50,000 nt of DNA from Cristatella mucedo. Taxonomy: Eukaryota > Bryozoa > Phylactolaemata > Cristatellidae. Made by a program: the position numbers and the translations under genes. The notes beneath the pieces were generated by a model that did not search any database, was not told the origin of the DNA, and saw nothing but the letters and a program-made list of their open reading frames with translations. This document shows positions 33,516-44,029 of this stretch, one piece after another. Positions within the stretch are counted from its first letter, which is position 1; every line of letters starts with the position of its first letter. Location of the stretch: the NCBI GenBank assembly GCA_009760855.2, contig WPIO01000040.1, forward strand, positions 1,535,001-1,585,000. The letters are read 5' to 3'.

Positions 33516-35900
33516 AAAAAATGTAATGTAATATATCTCGGTCTGTAACTCCACAAAAAGTATGTGCATGTTACGCAAGAGAGTTTTGTATAGCGAACTC
33601 ACAGCCTGGGCAGCTTTCGGTACGCATTCGGTAGCCAACAGACTTCATCTCGCGAAACAAAGAGAAAGTGGGAAGCCTAGCCGAGTCAGGGGAACAGTTG
33701 AGGTAGTGGCATGGAAGTAGCAGCTCAGGACCGCTGGAATGGATGAGCCATAACCGGCAGCAGGAGAGTAGTTATCGTAAAAGAATTGTGGAAGCGAGTT
33801 CCACAGTCTAGGACCTGCAGAGCTAAAGCTTCTGTCACCAACGGTCTTTAAGCGGAGGAATGGGACAGCTAATTTATTGTCCACACAGAGCATGAGGGCG
33901 AGAACAGGCTGAAACTGATGCAGCAGTTCAGCTAGGTAAGAATGAGCCAAGCCGTGGCGGGCCTTGTGGGTCAGCTTAAGAACTTTGCTCTGTATTCTTT
34001 GCTCAACCGGCAATCATCTTAGCTCTTTCAGCAAAGGAGACACGTGCTCAAACCGCTGGGACTTGAAGACCAGTCTTGCAGCCATATTCATTGTCTGCTG
34101 TAGTGGCATAATAGCTTTCTTTGGCAGCCCAGCCAAAAGAGAATTACAATAATCAAGCCAAGACAATACGAAGTAGCTAGTTAAACTTTTTGAAAGCCAC
34201 TGTGGAAGACAGCTCTTTATCTTAGATGGGGATCGGACGTGATGGCTAGCTGTGGAAGCAGTCTTTTGAATGAAGCTTTTAAAATTTAGGCAGCTGTGGA
34301 AAAAGATACCTAAACTTTGAGCACGTGGTGATGGTCGCACAACAGCATCGCCGATTAGAAGACCAAAGCCTTCTAATCCAGCGACACGCTTAGGGTGTCC
34401 TATGAGCAGCAGTTCGGTTTTATCATCGTTTAATTCTAAGAAACTGTCCGATTCATCCCAGATCGAAAGTCGGCGAGGCAAGCATTCAGTTTCTCAGTTG
34501 CTGCAGCAGATTCCTCGGGTTTGAATGACAAATACAGCTGAGTATCGTTAGCATAACAGCGACATTGTATTCCATGGGCCTTAATCACTTTTCCCAGAGG
34601 TTGAGCATAAATGGAGAACACCAAGGGACCGAGAACAGACCTTTGAGGGACTCCACAGGTGAACCTTCTCGTGTGTGAGACCTGACCCCCACACGACACG
34701 GATTGAACATGATTAGACTAATACGATTTGAACCACCCCAAAGCCTCATCTGCCAGACCGATTGCTGTTCTCAATCGTTAAGTAGAATATCGTGATCCGT
34801 GTTATCAAAGGCAGCTGACAGATCTACCAGAACTAGGGCAGTGACATACCCGTCATCGTTGCCACGTAGAATGTCATTGTTAACACGGAGGAGAGCAGTT
34901 TCAGTGGAGTGCTGCCTCTTGAACCCCGATTGAAATTTATCTGACATTTCCTTATTTTTAATATGTGCAACCAGCTGCTTAATGACAATCGTCTCAAGAA
35001 TCTTTGACAAAAAGGAAGAAGGGAAACTAGGCAATAGTTGGATGGACCTCCAGGCTTTTTAAGTATGGGCCTAACGATTGCCGATTTGAAGAATTTGGGT
35101 ACGACCCCTTTTTCCAAAAAACCGTTAGAAATCTCGATTATGGCAGGGCTAAGTTGGTCTGCCAGTGAAGACCACAGAGATGATGGTACAGGGTCTTCAT
35201 GAGACGAGCTCATTTTACTAGACCTTATTAAGATAGCCACATCGCATGCAGAAACCTCGGAAAACCTTTTAAGGAAGGTCACAGGTTGTGATTCCACAAT
35301 TGCTTTACTCTGAGGGGGCTTCATGAAGGCCTGAATGTGCACAATGTTTTCAGTAAAGAAGGCTGAAAACTTTTCGGCTGAGCCCTTAATATCTGGGGAG
35401 CCAGACCTCACAGCATTGGCCAGTAAATGGCTTATTGTCTTTTAAATCGGTTTAGGGTCAGACTGGCAGGAATTCAGCTTTTGGATGAAATAAGAAGCCC
35501 TGGTTTTTCTAAGCTTTCGGGTGTAAACTCGAAGGAAGTCTTTGAAATTGACTAGATCTGCAGCAGAGCCCGATTTCTTAAAAACGACGTTCAAGCCTGC
35601 GCTTAGCACGGTGCAACTTTTTGGAAATTCTAGGCTGGCCGAGTTTCTCGAGAGCATTTCAATCCCGCAAAGCTCGGAAGCAGCAGGGAACTGTTTCACC
35701 AGCTTTTTCTGGCTTCCTTTCGTGAGCTTTTGAGATGCCACGAGTGGCATCACGCCTTTGGGCGTCCATGCACCTCTTCGTCAGACTAAGATAATATGCA
35801 TCCATATAAAGATGACGATCAAAATTCGTGCTGTCGTCTGCTGGGTTGACAAGCGTGGAGAAACTGGTACCGTTTGACTTCGATTATAAGTCGTCTCGAT
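33516..35900 (-). mobile_element. LINE-A, broken reverse-transcriptase copy (CR1/L2 type)
   Basis: Read on the minus strand from about 35.9 kb, it covers the linker before the RT (YMDAYYLSLTKRCMDAQRR near 35.8 kb), the NY-x-SLLPF block, DLSAAFDNTDHDILL with the first catalytic aspartate (near 34.8 kb), GVPQRSVLGPLVFSIY, YANDTQLYLSF (near 34.54 kb), LNDDKTELLLIG and SWLDYCNSLLAGLP, then the C-terminal WNSLPQF block. Reading switches frame at least four times. The catalytic YADD box is YAND here. The 5' endonuclease is missing. The 3' end at 33516-33535 is an ATTACATT-type tail. It is a dead, 5'-truncated element. Confidence 0.9.
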
Positions 35901-36660
35901 CCGGACGACCGAGCAAGCCACTAAAGTGCCGCCATCTTTTCGGCTAAGCTAAAGGCAAGTGTTCTTATTTCAAAACTTCAGTAACTTGTAGAACTTGAGT
36001 GCAGAATTTGGTTGTGGTATTAAAGATGTTTTAGAAGAGTTCACAGTTAGCTAGATACGGCGCCAGAGATCAAATGGTTTGCTTACAAGATAGTACATCA
36101 AGTGTGTTCACCGGTGTTTTAGCTATACTGACTGATGATGTGCCCTGTGGCTATTCCTGACACAATTGTTTATTGTATGAGTATCAGTTCTCATGGCGGC
36201 TGATAATATTTCTATATAATCCGTCCATTGCGAGTAACGGTTATATAAACTTGGTAGGGCGAAGTGGGTCGGGCGATTTTTTCTGTCAGCTGTGATTCGT
36301 TAGAATCGTACTCGTATTTTTATATCATTCGGTCATCGCTGTGACAATATGTCTGATGTTCCATCATAACGTTACGGATTTTCAAAATGATATTCAAGAC
36401 TATCCGATTTCGGCTCTTACACTGCAAAAAAATGAATGCTGTGCATATTCGTACTATACACCAGACAACCAGGTCGGCCGCCGATAGAGTGTTCGTCGTA
36501 GTCGCCTAGGGCAACACCATTCCTCAATTACTTGCCCGTAGCTCATCCAATCGATTTCATATTTTACTATCCCTCGATCGAAATAAAGTTTCAGGACTAC
36601 CAGACAGGCGGGCGATCGGTAGCTAGTTAGTTAGTTAAACTTACAAAATGTAAGCATACA
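35901..36660. other. No recognised gene; one YY1-type site
   Basis: Mixed composition. GCCGCCATCTTTT at 35929-35941 matches the YY1 consensus. No repeat family or exon was recognised. Confidence 0.4.
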
Positions 36661-36687
36661 GTTTCAAACGTGCTTCCTTTAAAACAG

Positions 36688-36850
36688 AATGGCGGCGGCC
36701 GGAAGTAGAGAGTTGCGAGAGGAGCTGCCCTGAGCGCCGAGCAGTTGAGGTGCTCAAGTCTACATCTTAAATGAGACTAGTGACCACGACTGGTGACAGA
36801 ATGGCGTCGGCCGGGATTGTGTCGAGACCAGCGATTCAGCGACCAGCGAG
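36688..36850 (+). promoter_or_regulatory. Promoter-like patch with YY1/ETS motifs
   Basis: AATGGCGGC is followed directly by GCCGGAAGTAG (YY1- and ETS-type sites side by side). A second GACAGAATGGCGTCGGCCGG occurs about 105 nt on. From the second ATG (36801) a 16-codon frame reaches a GTAAGA donor at 36850. Such pairs mark housekeeping promoters in animals, but no downstream exon is known. Confidence 0.35.
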
Positions 36851-36865
36851 TAAGAACGCCCGCCA

Positions 36866-36933
36866 GCCGCACATCAAGGCTGAAGCGACTGATTGAAGCC
36901 TGCCGCACATCAAGGCTGAAGCGATTGATTGAA
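36866..36933. repeat. 32-bp direct duplication, period 36
   Basis: Two copies of a unit beginning GCCGCACATCAAGGCTGAAG start at 36866 and 36902, differing at one base. Confidence 0.95.
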
Positions 36934-37139
36934 ATTGCAATCGTTCAATGAGACTGAGTTCTGTAGCCATTGTTAATCCATCGGTACGTTGAAGGCAAAC
37001 AAAACACAGTACAGGCAAGCATCTGGGCAGGAGAGACAAGGTTGACGGCCGAGTGAATTATTATTATCATTATTATTATTATTATTATGTCGACGTCATT
37101 AAATTCAACCTTACGACGCAAATATAAATATATGAGTAT

Positions 37140-37266
37140 AATTAATTTGTTCAGCGCCCTAGGAGAACCTAGTCTCTATTCAGGCGCTTCACATATGCCG
37201 TGGGGCTCGAGCTCACGACCTCGGCCAGACCTTGGTCGGGCGTGCGCCTTAACCGCCGGGCCAGAC
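37140..37266 (-). mobile_element. SINE-2, tRNA-derived
   Basis: AGCGCCCTAGGAGAACC, CTATTCAGGCGCTTCAC, GGGGCTCGAGCTCACGACC, CCAGACCTTGGTCGGGC and TTAACCGCCGGGCCA. The 3' hairpin arms and tRNA-like boxes are well preserved. Confidence 0.75.
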
Positions 37267-37460
37267 CAGCGCGGCGTCGTACACGCACGCTGCCGTACGC
37301 CACCGGCGCAGCAAAAAGCAGTCGATCTCATGGTGCCACGATTCGCAAATTCGTATTCTGTCTAGCCTCTCAGCCGAGTGCGACCGTGACTTGACGAAAA
37401 ATCCCCGCTCTCAAATCGCACACGAACTGCGCGCCCGCTCGCAGCCTTGAATTCTGGCGC

Positions 37461-37564
37461 TAGCCTTCACCTCCGGCCTTCACCTCCAGCCGTCACCTCT
37501 AGCCTTCATCTCCAGCCATCACCTGTAACCTTCACCTCTAGCCGTCACCTCTAGCCTTCATCTC
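37461..37564. repeat. 13-bp minisatellite, 8 copies
   Basis: Units of the type TAGCCTTCACCTC follow head to tail, with changes at two or three positions that themselves alternate. Confidence 0.95.
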
Positions 37565-37829
37565 TAGCCACCGCCCACACAGGGCCTGCTAGCCAAGACG
37601 AGTGTTCAAATGGCGCGTTAGTAACAGTGTCGTCTGCTCTCATACGAAAAGGGCGGCTGGCGCAGCTGCAGCTCAACGTAGCGCCACCGGTCAAGGTCCG
37701 GAAAGAGACAGGTGAGCGTCGCGCGGGCCCCGGAGCGTCGCGTGACCATCCCCGCGACTCGGCTCCCGGACGCGAGCATTTTTTCGCGAGGACTGCGCCC
37801 GCTGAACTAGAGCTCGCTCGATAACAATG

Positions 37830-37965
37830 GCAATAATAGTAGTAGTCATAATTTTAACGACAAAGTGTCTTTTGTAAAGCGTCTCCCGAATCTCAGTCTT
37901 TCTAAAGAAACATTTCGTCGGACTCGAACGTGCGACAGCGAGGCTAAAGCTGCTGCGCCCACTCT
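37830..37965 (-). mobile_element. Possible degenerate SINE
   Basis: AATAATAGTAGTAG, GTAAAGCGTCTCCCG, then a B-box-like GGACTCGAACGTGCGA. Weak resemblance to SINE-2; the head is not recognisable. Confidence 0.35.
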
Positions 37966-38224
37966 GTCGCTTTGGCGGCCCCTCCTCTAGATCGGCGGCG
38001 CCGACTTCGTACGCCGATTTCCCGTTCGCCGATTTGGGCTACTACGTCGCTAGATTTTGGCGGGGGGGGGGGAATTTCGGACCCAAAATTGGCCGCACTT
38101 CAGTAGCGTTGCATTTCCGGGCGGGAGTAGTCCGGCGGTGCTATTGCATTGGCTTAGGCCCAGCATTTGGAAATGTATCTGACGGCGCCGGCTCATTTTA
38201 TTTTATTGAACATGCTGAAACTGT

Positions 38225-38310
38225 GACAATAATAAAATGTATATTTATATAGCCCCGTAAGAGAGCTCAATCTTCACCGCAGGCGCTTTACAACTTAAAT
38301 CACTGCAAAT
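38225..38310 (-). mobile_element. LINE-B/SINE-2 type 3' tail
   Basis: AATAATAAAATG, AGCCCCGTAAGAGAGCTCAATC and AGGCGCTTTACAA. Confidence 0.55.
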
Positions 38311-38349
38311 AGAGCGGCATTGATCGAAGCGTTAATGAAAAGCGGCGAC

Positions 38350-39240
38350 TAATGTTTGGACTTTCGCGCGAAAGCGCGAAAGTATCGCGTAAATTGGAAA
38401 AGCGCGCCACGGCACTCAGCAAGACATTCAGGCATTCAGACATTACGACTCAGTAAGACATTCGTGGCCACGAGGACCCACTCTGGCGCAGGGTCGCGTG
38501 CACTGAATCGTGCGCCGGTTATCGATCACTTGAAAAGCGAGTTAAAAAAGACGAATTTGCGGGCTTTTAAGGAAACCTGAGAGAAGTGGATGCACCTTTA
38601 GTTGAGACTCAGTCGATGCAAATTCTTCACCGGAAGCCGGAACCGACTTTCGGTGCGCGCGAGCTGAAGGCCCCGATCTCCAACGGATGTGCATTCAGTG
38701 CGAAGTGCCGCGAGAGACGACCGGAAGCCGAGAGGCGTCGGCGGAGGCGAGAGCGAGAGCGTGCGCTGAGCGCTGAGCGAGCGGCAAAGAGATCTTCGGG
38801 CAGCAAGGCGCCGAGCGAGTTCGGCGCCGCGTGCCGAAGGGAAGACCTTCTCTAGGCGGCGATATTTGAAAGCGAGCGGAAGTGAAGTGGCCCAGCTAAA
38901 AGTGCGCGGTGCGCTGGGCCGACAGCTACGGCCACGTGGACGACCGTGGCAAGGCAGGCGAGCTGCTGCTGACGGTCAGTTGCTCGTCGCCGAAGGCGTC
39001 TGCGGACCAAGGGCCGGAAGTGCTGAATCGAGCAGTGCATCTGGACGAGGCAAAGCCGCCAGAGTCCCGCCCGTCGGTGCAGTTGTCACCCATTCTATTG
39101 AGTCCTTTCCGTAGTGAAGATCCAACCTGACCCTCTGCAGACACTTCGGTTCGGCGGCACGTGATGGTCAGTGACGGAAGTGGAAGTGACGGAAGCGGAA
39201 GCGTCAAGAACTTCCCGTCGAGCTACGACTTCATTTAAGT
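38350..39240. other. CpG-rich block with open frames, unassigned
   Basis: High CG density, several CCGGAAG ETS-like cores, and a CTTTCGCGCGAAAG palindrome near 38360. Frames of 70-90 codons exist in two phases at 38.87-39.13 kb but lack good acceptors. A short frame ending NFPSSYDFI stops at 39236-39238. AATAAA occurs near 39382. It could be the 5' end or an exon of an unrecognised gene. Confidence 0.35.
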
Positions 39241-39439
39241 ATTTATTTCTTATTTATCTGTTTATTTATCGTCTTTATTCACATTTTATTTTCATCGTCT
39301 TTACCTTCGCTACCTTATTTAGCTAGCCGAACTGAATGATTATATTCGATTACGATGAGTGGGCTTGGCTCCAAAATCCAAAATAAAAGAAACATAACAC
39401 CTCACATTATAGGTTTATTCAAAGGCCGGCCCCCAAGCC

Positions 39440-39612
39440 CAAATACCCTGGGTATTACGGGACTATGCCCGGGAGGTACGGCGCTCGCTGTCAACGACCC
39501 AGGTCATGGGCTCGAGATCTGCAGAGGCAATCTTTTGTCACTTGCAAGCGGTGGTGATAACCCTTATGCCGTTCTTCCCGCTAGGACAAATATGAGACTT
39601 TTGAATCAGCTA
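39440..39612 (+). mobile_element. SINE-1, degenerate
   Basis: GGAGGTACGGCGCTCGCTGTC, CCAGGTCATGGGCTCGAG, GCAAGCGGTGGTGATAACCC and TGAATCAGCTA match SINE-1 in order. Confidence 0.6.
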
Positions 39613-39918
39613 GTGTTATTGTTATAGTACTATTATTGTTATCATTATTATTAGCCGCTCCGTCTCTGTCACTGGGGATATCTGAAGGGTGTCCACGAAG
39701 GCAGAGGTCGCAGGGTCGCAGAGGTCGTGGGTCGCCAAAAGCGAACATCTGCTGCTCGACAGGTCGGTTGACGGCCAACGGGTGGAGCCGAGCGGCTAGT
39801 ACGCACGTCGCCGCTCATTTTTAGCTAAAAGGATTTTGGAGGAGGTGAAACTCCAACGACAAGCGAGATTGATTAAAAAACCCTAGACTGAAAGAGAAAT
39901 TGGAGCCCGATGGCGCTA

Positions 39919-39944
39919 ACCCGGGTTACCATGGTAACCCGGGT
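39919..39944. promoter_or_regulatory. 26-bp perfect palindrome containing an RFX X-box
   Basis: The 13-nt arms are exact. The central 14 nt (39925-39938) are GTTACCATGGTAAC, the symmetric form of the RFX-factor binding site, flanked on both sides by CCGGG/CCCGG. The gene it might serve is not known. Confidence 0.55.
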
Positions 39945-40280
39945 GCGCGTGGACTTCGATAACTACCTGAATATCGGTTCAAATTATATGCAAATAATAA
40001 AAATGTCGGGTGAAATAATGAAATAATAAATAAATATAACAATAAAATAAGTATGAATAATAAAATAAATGAAATTAAATAATAATGATAACTAAATAAA
40101 TATGAAATAATGAAAATGTCGGCTGAAAATGTCGGGCTCGTCGAGTTCTATTCGTCAGCAGGAAGGCAGCAATTTCGAAAAAGAGGATTTGTATTGTGCA
40201 AGTGCGAAGCGGCTGACCGGATCCAGGGCAAGGATCCAAGGCTCGATCACGAAAATTGAGCACACTTTTTCGAGAAATAG

Positions 40281-40650
40281 CTAAAGATTGATAGCTAATT
40301 TGGGGCAACCACTGCTGCCTTTCTGATGCTTTTTTTTTCTGCCACGAGTCTGCGCCCTTTCGGGTGCCGCCGCCAACGGCGAGCCAATGTCGTCAGTGTC
40401 TTCGTCCTCACTCTCAGCGATGCTACCCAGGCGAGCACTGGCGCCGCGATTCCGGACCTCCCGCATAATCTTTCCACACCAGCGGGTGGCAATGAAGGTC
40501 CTGGGAAATGTTTCCAAGAACTTGCACACCAGCTCCATTGCATTGTTAAGAACATCGTTGCTAACATGTTTTATATCGTCACTATAGCCAACCGTAGCGT
40601 GCATCCTTTCATTGAGCTCTTGCGCGCATAGTTCTTTAGATTACTTCGCC
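40281..40650 (-). CDS. Unassigned minus-strand open segment, acidic/basic C-terminus
   Basis: An open frame of about 120 codons reads ELNERMHATVGYSDDIKHV, a helical stretch (NAMELVCKFLETFPRTF), then an acidic patch AESEDEDTDDIG and a basic GRKKKHQKG (nuclear-signal-like), ending at a stop near 40281. It has no recognised domain. Together with 40571-40771 in another frame (VTRFTAFPQVESQLTFHLVD) it could be one decayed gene or transposon ORF, or exons of a gene. No splice model was convincing. Confidence 0.35.
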
Positions 40651-40902
40651 GCGATTCTGAAACGCTATATTTTTTATAACAGCTATCCACTAAATGAAAA
40701 GTCAATTGCGATTCTACTTGCGGAAATGCGGTAAACCGGGTTACCGCCATCGGGCTCATTTGCTGAAACAAGTTACTCGAAGATTACGCGTGGGAATTCT
40801 GCGGCCTTGCGCTTCCGGCGAAACGCAGTACCCGGCAGCAACAGCATCCGGTCTGACTGCCTACATTAAACTGACCGTTGCACGAAGCAGCTAAATCTGA
40901 AA

Positions 40903-41103
40903 TTAAAGAGTGGCTGCTTCCAAGACAGCGAGTAGCGAGATACCGTAGAGGATGATTTTCCACTCATCCTTAAAAAAAAGAACTTGACATTGACGGAACA
41001 CATTGACAAGGGTTAAGGTCGAGGCTCTTCCCCCATTCGTAACGGAATTTTCTCTCTGCAAATTCCTCAAAGCTTTGATTCTACCTGCTTCTGCTGTGTC
41101 CAC
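40903..41103 (-). CDS. Unassigned minus-strand open segment
   Basis: The frame reads AEAGRIKALRNLQRENSV, then TLTLVNVFRQCQVLFFKDEW and KIILYGISLLAVLEAATL before TAA. Composition is protein-like and unlike the surrounding low-complexity DNA. It follows possible acceptors (GACACAG) on the minus strand. Its family is unknown, and it may belong with the open segments at 40281-40771. Confidence 0.3.
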   Translation of the reverse strand: MDTAEAGRIKALRNLQRENSVTNGGRASTLTLVNVFRQCQVLFFKDEWKIILYGISLLAVLEAATL

Positions 41104-41129
41104 CGTCAAATAACGGCAGCGCAGTGTTT

Positions 41130-41335
<206 letters not shown>

Positions 41336-41499
41336 GCTTTACGTACTCGTGGGCAGCTGACTAGCTTGGCCCTAAGGATTCTCAGCATGACAACAGTGAG
41401 CCGCTGAGCCCCCTTGCGTTTCATTAAATCTCACTGCTGCCGCAGCTGCTGCCGCAACTGCTGCCTATTGCTGCTGCCTGCTGCCGCCGATAACAGCTG

Positions 41500-42195
41500 C
41501 TAGCATTAACGGGAAATGGGCACGAACGTAAAGGTACTCTGCTTCAAAGGGCTGCTCGACGTGCTTACGAAAAAGCTGGCAGCCGTAGCCGCAGCAGGAG
41601 CGCTGCATTCCGGGCTTTTCTGCGGCTCTTTTAGCCACGTTTTTATTGCTTACGTTTGGGTATTTGTCTCCGCCACCGGCGAATTTCTACTGGAGATCTG
41701 TTGGCCTTCGCGGGCGGGGGGGCGGACACAAGAGTGGGCGGGAGGTGGCGAGGCGGGGTCGTGGCGAGGCCGAGCCGACTGCCGCTGCCTGTCGCACGAG
41801 CTCGCTCGCCGCCTGAGCGCTGCCGCCGCCGCAGCGGCGGCGGCAGCGGATTCGATGGCTGCGCTGGCTTCGCCGCTCACGCTCCGAAGAACTGAGCCGC
41901 CGCGCGGCATTTGCAGAAAGGAACAGGATGTTTGGTCTGCTCGCTCGCCCGCTCCTCGATATCTCGATGTCAATACTCCCTCGGTGCTATCTCGACTGGC
42001 CGAGGTGCGCCGCCGCCGCCGCCGCCGCCGCCGCCTCGGCGGAGGCCGCGGCGGCGGCGGCGCGTCAAGGCTCGCACGGCTCGCCGCCGGACGACGAACG
42101 AAATCCGCTTGGACAAGCGGCCAGCGCCGAACAGTGCACTCGTGGGTATCTTCGTTTGCAGCTCCGCAACGCCGCATCGATTAGACGGCCGCTAT
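41500..42195. promoter_or_regulatory. CpG island with GCC/CGG repeats
   Basis: Very dense CG and GCC/GGC triplet runs (41822-41850, 42008-42062). Open frames exist on both strands in several phases, as expected of such composition, including Ala- and Arg-rich artefacts. It may be the promoter of an unseen gene on either strand. A GTGCGT donor follows GCTATGCAG at about 42200. Confidence 0.4.
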
Positions 42196-42209
42196 GCAGG
42201 TGCGTTTTC

Positions 42210-42312
42210 TGTAATAACAAAAGTAATAATAACAATAATAAGTAATAACAACATTTTTTATAGCGAACTCGGAGAGCTCGATCTCTTTCTAGGCACTTTA
42301 CATTTGCTGCAG
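42210..42312 (-). mobile_element. LINE-B 3' tail
   Basis: AATAATAACAATAATAAG, TATAGCGAACTCGGAGAGCTC, TCTTTCTAGGCACTTTAC and ATTTGCTGCA. Confidence 0.65.
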
Positions 42313-42464
42313 CGTCACAGGGAGCGTCACGAGCGACTCAAAGCGGCTTTCGAGCGGCTTTCGATTCGCGTGCGTACGTTGCTATGACTACGCCGACTTC
42401 ATCGCACGCCGCAAAGCTAAAGTGAGACGCATGGCTGAGTGATGAGCGAGTCGAGGAAGTGATT

Positions 42465-42565
42465 ATCGCGCGACGACCAGCGCGCGTGACGTGACGACCA
42501 GCACTCGTGACGATCAGCGCACGTGACGACCGGCGCGAGTGACGACCAGCGCGTGACGAGTGGCC
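42465..42565. repeat. Degenerate GTGACGACCAGCGC minisatellite
   Basis: About five imperfect units of 16-21 bp, each holding GACGA(C/T)C(A/G)GCGC and GTGACG. Confidence 0.85.
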
Positions 42566-42875
42566 TCGCATGGTGGCCGGAAAGAATCACCAGTGGGCTG
42601 TTGCGGCAGCGGAAGAGAAGACGACGCTGCCTATGAATCTGCGGGGAGCAGAGCTTTGACATCTCGAAAGCCTCGGCCGGTCGAGCTTTCGCAGCTCCTT
42701 TGCCAAAGGAGGTGCGAAAGCAACTGATTTTCTTGGACCAACTGACAAACCTAACGGCCACATTTCCCACCGACCGGCAAAGACTGGACGGCTTGTGGAC
42801 AGCCAGCCCTGCCAATACCCGGAGGCTGCGAAGGAAGAGCGTTACAGCGTACGCAAATGTATGCACTTCATCTCT

Positions 42876-42950
42876 ACAGCGCCCTAAGATAACTTGTTCT
42901 CTATTAATCTGGCGTTTCGCTTGCGCCACGGGGTTCGAGCCCATGAAATG
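42876..42950 (-). mobile_element. SINE-2 fragment
   Basis: ACAGCGCCCTAAGATAACTTG, TCTATTAATCTGGCG and GGGGTTCGAGCCCATG (B-box on the minus strand). The head is missing. Confidence 0.55.
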
Positions 42951-43082
42951 CATGACAATCGGAATGCGGATGGCTCAGTTAATCCGCGCGAACCCCTGTC
43001 TACTGTATGTTCCCAAAAATGAGACCTGGCGGGAATTGTAAGATTTTTGAAGGATTCCTTGTAGGATTGTTCAGGATCCTCG

Positions 43083-43092
43083 TTATATATAC

Positions 43093-43170
<78 letters not shown>
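43083..43170. repeat. (TA)n microsatellite
   Basis: Nearly pure TATA over about 88 nt. Confidence 0.97.
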
Positions 43171-43173
<3 letters not shown>

Positions 43174-43383
43174 CCTTGCCCTAGCCCAAAAATAAGCACC
43201 AGTTAAGAGAGGGAATTCGAGCAATCCGGTTTATCTCCTCTGGAATGGCATTTGCAAAGGACGCGTACAGATATCAAACGAATGGAGCAACCGTGAAACT
43301 TGACCGCAAGTCTTGACAGCAAAAGATTCGATTGAATTGTGGATTTAAAAGGAATAGTAGTTTGAACCCCAGACATGACTAGA

Positions 43384-43496
43384 GCTCACTGCCTGCGGAC
43401 TCGCTTCGCTGAGTTACATAAGAATTACTCGTCTATTACACAGGAAGTACTGGTCGCCATCTTTCCTCGTGACAGACGAACAGACTTTCTCGCTTT
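43384..43496. repeat. Second copy of unnamed dispersed repeat
   Basis: Matches 25768-25917 in order: GCTCACTGC, GCGGACTCGCTTCGCTGAGT, GCCATCTTTCCTCGTGAC, CTTTCTCGCT. The CGTGAC unit is single here. Confidence 0.6.
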
Positions 43497-43892
43497 AATG
43501 AATTAGCAGAGATGAGTAGAGTCAAGTTGGATCTTTGAATGTTCCTAAAATGAGCGGTTCTACGAGAGTCAGCAGGTGTACGAGGGGCGCAGGTGTACGC
43601 GGCAGGTGTGTGCGTATGCGCGTGTGCAGGTGCAGTGAACGCTGGTGTATGCATGAAAATTCTTAGTTGCACAAATGTGGATCAGGTAGGCAACCCCTAT
43701 TACCCGAACGGGAAGACACGATCTGTGAATGGATTGCTGACAGGAGAGCGGGTTGCTCGCGCGGGCCCGACATTTGAGCATTTGCCCTTGCAATAGCGCC
43801 ATGTTCAGAAGTATCTACAGAAGAACTCGGAGTGTTACAACACTGGCTGAATGGGTTCCTTCACGGATATGAACTGTCTCTCTACGTTTAGT

Positions 43893-44012
43893 TGATTTAA
43901 CAGCCTCATTTATACGGCGGTAGAGATGCCTTCGGGGCTATCACCAGCGATTGCAGTGGTCAATAAAGGATAGCCGACGGCACGGCACTCGAATCCGCGA
44001 ACGTCGGGTCGT
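43893..44012 (-). mobile_element. SINE-1, degenerate
   Basis: CCTCATTTATACGGCGGTAGAG, GGCTATCACCAGCGATTGCA, GTGGTCAATAAAGGATAGCC and CACTCGAATCCGCGA correspond to SINE-1 reversed. Confidence 0.6.
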
Positions 44013-44029
44013 CGAAGAGCGAGCCGGTG

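Noticed and set aside
39141-39238. Possible small last exon ending NFPSSYDFI
   Set aside because: The acceptor CTCTGCAG is reasonable, but no upstream open segment joins it in phase with a credible donor.
41516-42184. 222-codon open frame
   Set aside because: GC-rich DNA has few stops; the frame is full of Ala and Arg runs, other frames and the opposite strand are open too, and nothing matches a known family.
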